Positions 25,322-36,039 of a stretch of 64,000 nt of DNA are shown in pieces (position 1 is the stretch's first letter; each line of letters starts with the position of its first letter). The DNA is from Glandiceps talaboti (taxonomy: Eukaryota > Hemichordata > Enteropneusta > Spengelidae). A program made the translations under genes and the position numbers. The notes beneath the pieces were generated by a model. It was given only the letters and a program-made list of their open reading frames with translations. It did not search any database and was not told the DNA's origin. The DNA lies in assembly GCF_964340395.1 (NCBI RefSeq), contig NC_135568.1:18894748-18958747 (forward strand), in the 5' to 3' direction.

Positions 25322-28300
25322 GTTTATTTCACCAAGAATAAATGTACATGTACATGATTGGTGAGGAAATAACATATACTTTTATCTCAACTGCCTCAAT
25401 ACACTGCCTTCTATCTCAACCTCAATACACTACCCTACCTCATCTGCCCCAGTTCAGTCACATAGCTAGAAGTTACGTACTTGAGTGGACCTGTGTCTTC
25501 TACAAGGACTTGTTAGCTAGTAACATCAACAACTATGCACTCAACACATGCACTTTGGTATCATTAATGCATGTACCATATTATTTGGAATTTGAAGTGT
25601 GTATTTTTTTAAATATAGCCTAATTACTGAAAATCATTAATTATGCAAATTCCCAATTAAACTAAAAATTACAACAAACTTTTTAGGAAATACATGCTTT
25701 GTGATGTTTGCTGTATATAGCAATTATATGAAATTTTAAGCTTGCATTCTTAAGGTATTGATGTACACAGACAGACACACACTCACACATATACACATAG
25801 ACAGAGACAAAAACATAACGTACCTTAAAATTCCTTTATGAAAGGTAAAAATGATATCATCTATTTCTTAAGACTTTCTTCCATTCAAACTGCGTTCAAG
25901 TTGTGAGAAAGTATTTAATTTGTCTACCAAATAGAAGTGAATGTAGATTAAATGAAAATGTTGTCACTTCTGTCCAATAGTTGCAATATTAGAAAGACCA
26001 GTCAAGGATCTACAGAGAACCACTGTACCACTAACGCGTTATAGGAATCTACTCAATGAGGAGTTTGAAAGATCCTGCAAGAGGATAAAGAAAACATTTG
26101 AAGAAATGCACAAACAGTAAGTATGCTTTCAGCAACAAATCGAACATACTTTGTGCTAGATGCAAGTCAGTTTTTGAAAGTTCAAGTAATTACAAAATTT
26201 GTTTTACAGAAGATTCTACATTATGAAAATATGTGTTTGTGTCTTCAATTCTGTTGTTCTGCATTATTAGCTCTGTGTCTTCAATTCTGTTGTTCTGCAT
26301 TATTAGCTCTGTGTCTTCAATTCTGTTGTTCTGCATTATTAGCTGTGTCTTCAATTCTGTTGTTCTGCATTATTAGCTCTGTGTCTTCAATTCTGTTGTT
26401 CTGCATTATTAGCTCTGTGTCTTCAATTCTGTTGTTCTGCATTATTAGCTCTGTGTCTTCAATTCTGTTGTTCTGCATTATTAGCTCTGTGTCTTCAATT
26501 CTGTTGTTCTGCATTATTAGCTCCGTGTCTTCAATTCTGTTGTTCTGCATTATTAGCTCTGTGTCTTCAATTCTGTTGTTCTGCATTATTAGCTCTGTGT
26601 CTTCAATTCTGTTGTTCTGCATTATTAGCTCTGTGTCTTCAATTCTGTTGTTCTGCATTATTAGCTCTGTCTTCAATTCTGTTGTTCTGCATTATTAGCT
26701 CTGTCTTCAATTCTGTTGTTCTGCATTATTAGCTCTGTGTCTTCAATTCTGCTGTTCTGCATTATTAGCTCCGTGTCTTCAATTCTGTTGTTCTGCATTA
26801 TTAGCTCTGTGTCTTCAATTCTGCTGTTCTGCATTATTAGCTCTGTGTCTTCAATTCTGTTGTTCTGCATTATTAGCTCCGTGTCTTCAATTCTGTTGTT
26901 CTGCATTATTAGCTCCGTGTCTTCAATTCTGTTGTTCTGCATTATTAGCTCTGTGTCTTCAATTCTGTTGTTCTGCATTATTAGCTCCGTGTCTTCAATT
27001 CTGTTGTTCTGCATTATTAGCTCTGTGTCTTCAATTCTGTTGTTCTGCATTATTAGCTCTGTGTCTTCAATTCTGTTGTTCTGCATTATTAGCTCCGTGT
27101 CTTCAATTCTGTTGTTCTGCATTATTAGCTCTGTGTCTTCAATTCTGTTGTTCTGCATTATTAGCTCTGTGTCTTCAATTCTGTTGTTCTGCATTATTAG
27201 CTCCGTGTCTTCAATTCTGTTGTTCTGCATTATTAGCTCCGTGTCTTCAATTCTGTTGTTCTGCATTATTAGCTCTGTGTCTTCAATTCTGTTGTTCTGC
27301 ATTATTAGCTCTGTGTCTTCAATTCTGTTGTTCTGCATTATTAGCTCTGTGTCTTCAATTCTGTTGTTCTGCATTATTAGCTCCGTGTCTTCAATTCTGT
27401 TGTTCTGCATTATTAGCTCCGTGTCTTCAATTCTGTTGTTCTGCATTATTAGCTCTGTGTCTTCAATTCTGTTGTTCTGCATTATTAGCTCTGTGTCTTC
27501 AATTCTGTTGTTCTGCATTATTAGCTCCGTGTCTTCAATTCTGTTGTTCTGCATTATTAGCTCTGTGTCTTCAATTCTGTTGTTCTGCATTATTAGCTCT
27601 GTGTCTTCAATTCTGTTGTTCTGCATTATTAGCTCTGTGTCTTCAATTCTGTTGTTCTGCATTATTAGCTCTGTGTCTTCAATTCTGTTGTTCTGCATTA
27701 TTATAATATTAGCTCCGTGTCTTCAATTCTGTTCTGTATTATTAGCGCCACTGTCAGGAGCCCGAGATACGTCCCAACCAGATGTTGACAGTTTGTCAGA
27801 CATCTCAAAACTTAAGGGTGTACATGTACTATAGTATATGGTGTGTACTTGTAGTTGTATCAGGTTACCAAACATGTTTATTGACATTGATTTCAACAAT
27901 GAAATGATAGATTTTGACTGTGAATGGAATGAAATTTTAGGAACTGACTTTTATAACTCCGAGAACAAGGACGACCATTATTATTGATGATATGATCCAT
28001 ATCAAAGATGCATGACCAATCAAGCAGCGAACAAAAAAACTAGCAGGCTACAAGCAAGTGTAATAAAGTTGAAGTATTGTTTATTCTTATCCCTGGCCTA
28101 CAGTAGTATCCATTTTTCAACTGAACTTTCAGCAAAAAGTAGCAATGTACAATTTGATAATTCACGTTCTGACTTACCTGAGGAATATTACCAATAATTG
28201 CACAATGTTTAAATTTCTGTGTCAAAATCCTTTTAAAAATCACTTACTATATATTCATAAAGAAAGGTTGCTAGGAACAAGCAACTATAACAGAGCATAA

Positions 28301-31300
28301 CTCATCTGAAACTGCAGCTGCAATGATTTTGATTCTGGCTGGGGACTCTCTTCCTTTTTGGTCATAGAACTGAGACACTTTATCTAACCTTTGACCTTTT
28401 CTGATGAATTCTTTCCGAGTCAATTGCAAAAACATTGTAAAGACCCGAAATATCGTTTTGCAAAATGTTTGAGTCTTTGGTGTGCTTGAAGGATGATCAT
28501 GACAGTAGGAAGAGGGGATTAAGAGCCCCATTCACACCTAATACTATATGTGTTGCTAGTCTGAGCTAAAAAGCATTCAAATTGAATATCTGTACCTATA
28601 TTTGGGCCGATTTCAACCAAACTGAGCACAAATATCAGAAACATAAGTTCACTGTGTTTTGTGTCATGATGGTAGTGTTAATGGTCTAGTGTTGGCCATA
28701 TTTACACCATAGCTTTCTAATGAGACATTGACCTTTGACCTTTACATCTATTCAAAGTCAGATAGCCAAAAATCATTAGAGTGTATATCCACAACTCTGA
28801 ACAAGGGCACCAGGGAACAATTCTTGTGTATGTCAACAGTGGAATAACATCAATAAAAGACAAAAAACAACATGAAGACAATGCAATTAATTCCCAAAGA
28901 TATCATAAGTTCTGTCATGGTACTGTGATACATGATAAATATGTGTAGAATGGCAGGGTACACAGGTATAAGGAGACTGCTATATCATGACTTTTAGATC
29001 AACCATAGACATTCATACATATCGCTTTGTTTAATGATCCCCTCACTTTAATAACTAATTGGTGGACATATTTGTCTAGTTGAAATGTTGGTGTACGTGT
29101 TTGGTGAACGCATGTTTTTCAAAGGTGACCAGTGATGATTAGTTTAATAATTAAGCTACAACTGTTACACCATTGTTTCTATTTTCTTCTTCTAGCCTTG
29201 AAGAAAGAGAAAATGAAATGACAAAACAAATGTATGATGTCAAACTTCAAGGAAGTAAGTAATATCCAACATGTGCATAACCTAAAGGACACTAGTAGTA
29301 GTACAGAAGTTGTCCTACTTTTAGTGACAACAACCTGTCACACATCCACACACAAGTGGTGACTATTTCACATTGATGTTAAAAAAAGACTAAAAGGGAT
29401 TTTATCATCGTGATCAAATCCTAATGTTACAATTTTCTTATCTAAAATGATTTATGGTACATTGAAGCAGTGTTGTCTTTATTAGTCCCCGTCGGACGAA
29501 GTCCGGGACGAGGACTTATGGATTGGGTTCCGTCCGTCTGTCCATCTGTTCGTCCGTCCGTCCAGAGCCGTTTCTTGGAGATGCCTGGACCGATTTTTTT
29601 TAGTCCCCGCTGGACGAAGTCCGGGACGGGGACTTATGAATTGGGTTCCGTCTGTCCGTGCGTGCGTCCGTCCGTCCGCAGCCGTTTCTTGGAGATGCCT
29701 GGACTGATTTTTTTCAAACTTGATACAGGGGCAACATACAATGGCATACATATGCACGTCAATTTGTTTGATGATACGATCCAATATGGCCGCCTAGCAG
29801 CCATTTTGTTTGCAAATTTTCCCTGTCTAAAGCCATAACTCAGACATGCTTGAACAGATCTCATTCAAAGTTGGTATTAGGACAGTGTTCTATGACATAC
29901 ATGTGTATATTCATTGTTGTCATGGTACGATCCAATATGGCCGCCTAGCAGCCATTTTGTTTGTGAATTTTCCATGTCCAAAGCCATAACTCAGACATGC
30001 TTGAACAGATCTCATTCAATGTTGGTATTAGGACAGTGTTCTATGACATACATGTGCATATCCATTTTCATGGTGATACGATCCAATGTGCCTGCCTGGC
30101 AGCCATTTTGTTTGCGAATTTTCCATGTCCAAAGCCATAACTCAGACATGCTTGAACAGATCTCATTCAAAGTTGGTATTAGGACAGTGTTCTATGACAT
30201 ACATGTGCATATCCATTTTCTTCGTGATACGATCCCCCATACCCGACCCATCCTTTATTGTTGTAGGCATGTTCCATGTCCAACAAGCAGACACAACATA
30301 TCTAAGTCTGTTTGATTTAGGTTCACAAGTGTTGTTGCGTGATGGCAGAGTAGTGATAATTCCTTAAAACCCAATCATAGCGGGGACTATGTCATTCTCA
30401 ATGACTTGTTCAAACTTGGTACAGGGGCAACATACAATGGCATACATATGTACGTCAATTTGTTTCATGATACGATCCAATATGGCCGCCTAGCAGCCAT
30501 TTTGTTTGCAAATTTTCCCTGTCCAAAGCCATAACTCAGACATGCTTCAACAGATCTCATTAAAAGTTGGTATTAGGACAGTGTTCTATGACATACATGT
30601 ACATATTCATTGTTGTCGTGATACGATCCAATATGGCCGCCTAGCAACCATTTTGTTTGCGAATTTTCCATGTCCAAAGCCATAACTCAGACATGCTTGA
30701 ACAGATCTCATTCAGAGTTGGTATTAGGACAGTGTTCTATGACATACATGTGCATATCCATTTTCATCGTGATACGATCCAATATGGCTGCCTGGCAGCC
30801 ATTTTGTTTGTGAATTTTCCATGTCCAAAGCCAATGCTTGAACAGCCCCCCCCCCCCTCCCCCCCTGTATCCGACCCATCCTTTATTGTTGAATGGTTTA
30901 TTCCATGACGTCATCTTGAAGAGTAGGCATGTCACATGTCCAACGAGGAGACACAACATGAGTAGGCATGTTCCATGTCCAACGAGCAGACACAACATAT
31001 CTAAGTCTGTTTGATTTAGGTTCACAAGTGTTGTTGCGTGATCAGAGTAGTGATATCAAGAAAATGACAACATAAACTGCCAGTTCCTTAAAACCCAATC
31101 ATAGCAGGGACTATGTCATTCTCAATGACTTGTTCTAAGTAGACTGTACACTATACATATTGCACCTCTACCTTAGTATGTCAATGAACTTTGACCCACC
31201 GTCCCTTTAGATATGGTTATGTAGTGATTGGAGTATTAAAAATCTTTTTTTTTTTAATCAGATGAGTTATTGGATGATAGACAAAAGAAAGGAGGAGATC

Positions 31301-34300
31301 TGAAAATGATGTGTGACAGAGCCCATGGTATGAAAGAATCTGAAATAGCTGATCTCAAAGCTGAAATTAAGGTAATATTGTTCATTTGTTTGCACTACAT
31401 TTATAACAATGTTGATCCAATATTTTATAGCACAACTTAACCTGTGTGTGAAAATGACTGTTGGTTATAAGGACCCCCAATATGTAGCAAAAGTTGTTGG
31501 TCCTTAGGGGAAACTGCTGGTCCTCACTAGATACAGTTTATGACCTGTATTGACAACTCCCCCTCCCCCCCCCCCCACCCTATAGAGAGCCAAGGAATTT
31601 GAACTTCGCTATGCACATTGCTGTTTGCTGAAATAAAATAAAATAGAGTACAGAGTAGTTGAATATCCAAATTTATTTATTTCATCAAAAATAATAATCT
31701 ATTTGTGTTTGAATGGCCTGATATCACCTATTATTGTACTTTACTGCTATAACGACAAAAGAAGTTATGTAAATCCAGGAAATTTGAAAGATTATCGGAA
31801 CAAACCCTATGGAAAATACACTTGTTGAATCTGTATAATGTAGCAGCCTAACTTTGTCATTCATGTGCCAGTTATTTGAAGTATTCATACAAATACAGAG
31901 AGATAGCGATGTTATGGATGAATGAGTCATTTAGTAATATTATCTGCAATACAACACAAGGTGGGTTGAAAATGATATAATAATAATAATAATAAAACAT
32001 TTACATAGTACCATATATCCATGACAGCTCGTAGGTGCTTCACAGAAGAAAAAATGAAATAAAACAAAAAAATACTACATGATAAAAAAATTAAAAATAT
32101 GTCTGAAAAAGGTAAAAACAAAAGCAGTGCAGAAACATTGTCTCAACATTTAAAAGAATAAATAACAATAACAATGATTTAAAAATGTGGGTTTCCACAA
32201 AGATAGACATGTAAAACAAATCTCAAGAAATGTTTGTAAGAGTAATTCAGTTTAGATTACGTAGACCTGAGTGAAAAGGTGAGATTTCAACTTGTGTGTG
32301 AAAGTGTCAATTGATGTGTATTGTCTGATGTGACATGGGAGATTGTTCCAAAGCTTCGGTGCAGCAGAGTAGAAAGTGCAATTTCCAAACGACTTTGATG
32401 CAACTCTTGGTACTACTAGTTGTTGTTGATTATTAGAATGAAGGCAGCGGGCTGGTTTATACACAGTGAGAAGATCACACAGATATGATGGGGCGGTACC
32501 GTTGGGGACGCGATAGGTCAGGAGTAGGATCTTGAATTTGATTCGTTCGGTTATTGGAAGCCAATGGAGTAATATGTCGGTGATGTGGTCATGTTTCTTT
32601 GTTCTGGTAATAAGACGAGCTGAGGTGTTCTCGGATGAGTCAGAGTTTGTTTATATTTCATAATTTGTTTTTCATATTTGAGTGTAGTTATGTTTTCCAT
32701 TGTTTTCCAGCAACAGCCAAATGATAGCATATATCGTTAAGATAGGAACATGGTTGGATAGGCAACTGGATAGTCATTCAACAAATGAACACTTATTGTT
32801 AGCATGGACTAGCATATGGATAAACATTTTTAAAAACTGTACAGTTGTGCTACAACACCATTGGCGGTATTTTGTTATTTTTTTCTCAAATACATAAAAA
32901 AAAGTTTACACTTTACATGAATATCTAGGTGGGGTCAGGTAAACTCAACCAAACAAACTGACTGACTTGAGCTGTAACATCAAAATCTTTCATGAAATAA
33001 AAATCTCAACAGTCCAGAAAAATTATCAACCTGTAGACAACCCATAGAGTTCTGTAGGTCAACCTATAGACAACCCATAGAGTTCTGTAGATCAACCTAT
33101 AGACAACCCATAGAGTTCTGTAGGTCAACCTATAGACAACCCATAGAGTTCTGTAGGTCAAACTATAGACAACCCATAGAGTTCTGTAGGTCAACATATA
33201 GACAACCCATAGAGTTCTGTAGGTCAACCTATAGACAACCCATAGAGTTCTGTAGGTCAACCTATAGACAACCCATAGAGTTCTGTAGGTCAAACTATAG
33301 ACAACCCATAGAGTTCTGTAGGTCAACCTATAGACAACCCATAGAGTTCTGTAGGTCAACCTATAGACAACCCATAGAGTTCTGTAGGTCAAACTATAGA
33401 CAACCCATAGAGTTCTGTAGGTCAACCTATAGACAACCCATAGAGTTCTGTAGGCCAAACTATAGACAACCCATAGAGTTCTGTAGGTCAACATATAGAC
33501 AACCCATAGAGTTCTGTAGGTCAACCTATAGACAACCCATAGAGTTCTGTAGGTCAAACTATAGACAACCCATAGAGTTCTGTAGGTCAACATATAGACA
33601 ACCCATAGAGTTCTGTAGGTCAACCTATAGACAACCCATAGAGTTCTGTAGGTCAACCTATAGACAACCCATAGAGTTCTGCAGGCCAAACTATAGACAA
33701 CCCATAGAGTTCTGTAGGTCAACATATAGACAACCCATAGAGTTCTGTAGGTCAACCTATAGAGTTGCTTGAAGAACTAACCCAAGGGAACACGTTCAGT
33801 TTACATCTTGTTTGAGAATGATGAGGCACCGTAACTGTATAAATAACAGTTTACTGTAATTGTATAAAAATGCATCAAAAGAAGCTTACTTTGGTGAAAG
33901 GAACTTACATTCAAATCTGTTTGATATTTTGATTTGCAGCACTTCGTAGGTGAGAGAAAAGTTGATGAAGAAATTGGCAAAACACTGCGATTTCAATGGG
34001 AAGATGAGACTCTTATAAAGGTAATATATTTTGTATGTAATATACCATATAAGAAAAATAACACATTTTGTATGTAATATACCATATTAGAAAAATAACA
34101 TATTTTGTATGTAATATACCATATTAGAAAAATAACATATTTTGTATGTAATACACCATATTAGAAAAATAACATATTTTGTATGTAATACACCATATTA
34201 GAAAAATAACACATTTTGTATGTAATATACCATATTAGAAAAATAACATATTTTGTATGTAATATACCATATTAGAAAAATAACATATTTTGTATGTAAT

Positions 34301-35975
34301 ATACCATATCAGAAAAATAACACATTTTGTATGTAATACACCATATTAGAAAAATAACACATTTTGTATGTAATATACCATATTAGAAAAATAACATATT
34401 TTGTATGTAATACACCATATTAGAAAAATAACATATTTTGTATGTAATATACCATATTAGAAAAATAACATATTTTGTATGTAATATACCATATTAGAAA
34501 AATAACATATTTTGTATGTAATATACCATATTAGAAAAATAACATATTTTGTATGTAATATACCATATTAGAAAAATAACACATTTTGTATGTAATATAC
34601 CATATTAGAAAAATAACATATTTTGTATGTAATACACCATATTAGAAAAATAACATATTTTGTATGTAATATACCATATTAGAAAAATAACATATTTTGT
34701 ATGTAATATACCATATTAGAAAAATAACATATTTTGTATGTAATATACCATATTAGAAAAATAACATATTTTGTATGTAATATACCATATTAGAAAAATA
34801 ACATTTTTTATGTAATATACCATATTAGAAAAATAACACATTTTGTATGTAATACACCATATTAGAAAAATAACATATTTTGTATGTAATACACCATATT
34901 AGAAAAATAACATATTTTGTATGTAATACACCATATTAGAAAAATAACATATTTTGTATGTAATACACCATATTAGAAAAATAACATATTTTGTATGTAA
35001 TACACCATATTAGAAAAATAACACATTTTGTATGTAATATACCATATTAGAAAAATAACACATTTTGTATGTAATACACCATATTAGAAAAATAACATAT
35101 TTTGTATGTAATACACCATATTAGAAAAATAACATATTTTGTATGTAATACACCATATTAGAAAAATTTGTAATATACCGTATTGGAAAGATAACATCCT
35201 TTAGTCGATAAAATACTTGAATATTTTCCATATTTTAATGTCTGTAGACAATCAGAGAGTTTGGTGAAGTGGCTCCAATAAAGAGTCACCACTCCCAACG
35301 ACGTCCTTCAGCCTCATCAGTGACCAGTAGTTTAATAAGTCATGATGATTTGACACCTCTACCAACTCCCACCAGCCCTACTGCTTCATTTATACCACCT
35401 GACAAGAAAACTGACAGTGAACCAGAATCTGATAAATCACCAGACATCACGGCAACAGCCGTAGCACAGCTAGCTGCCAAGTTACAAAAATCTCTGAATT
35501 TCCAACAGGTAGGAAATAATTGACATTTAGCCTCCCTTTGGGCGGTGCCCAAGGAGGGCTATTACACTCCTCCATCCATGCATCTGTACATGTGTGTGTC
35601 TGTACACCTCCATATTCTACAATTCATTATTCTTTCAAACCCCATTCTGTTTTGTGACATTGTGCAATTTGACCGAATGGTGTTACCATGCTACTCAAAA
35701 GCTGTATACAGAGACTGCATTCAAGTGTCTACCACCATATTATCAGATGTAAGCATTCTTTTAACACCTTGATATTTGACATTGACCTTGACCTTCACTG
35801 TCATTTATAAATAGAAATATTTGAAACTTTAAGGGACGATTCTTCCTTTTACAATGAAATGAATAATTATCAATAAAAAACATTTAATATTCAACTGTGG
35901 GTATTTAAAATTTTCTTAATATCATACCAAAATGTCCTGGTCAAGTCACATCTAAAATCACCCCACCCCCTCCCC

Positions 35976-36039
<64 letters not shown>

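Larger units (their letters stand above)
21588..25440. repeat. 29-bp minisatellite array interrupted by two element insertions
   Basis: Unit pieces: ctgcctcaatacactgccat and ctatctcaa. One or two copies lie at 21588-21632, about 34 at 23429-24419, and two or three at 25377-25440. The gaps are filled by the TIR element at 21644-23413 and by the elements at 24419-25322. The phase of the repeat text on both sides indicates that a once continuous array was split by insertions. Open frames across it are repeat artefacts. Confidence 0.85.

Noticed and set aside
26673-27698. 341-codon minus-strand ORF (MQNNRIEDTELI repeats) as a charged repeat protein
   Set aside because: An almost identical 36-bp DNA unit is open on both strands; no unique sequence and no start context.
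33006-33755. 249-codon minus-strand ORF (TYRTLWVVYRL repeats) as a membrane protein
   Set aside because: 33-bp minisatellite artefact.
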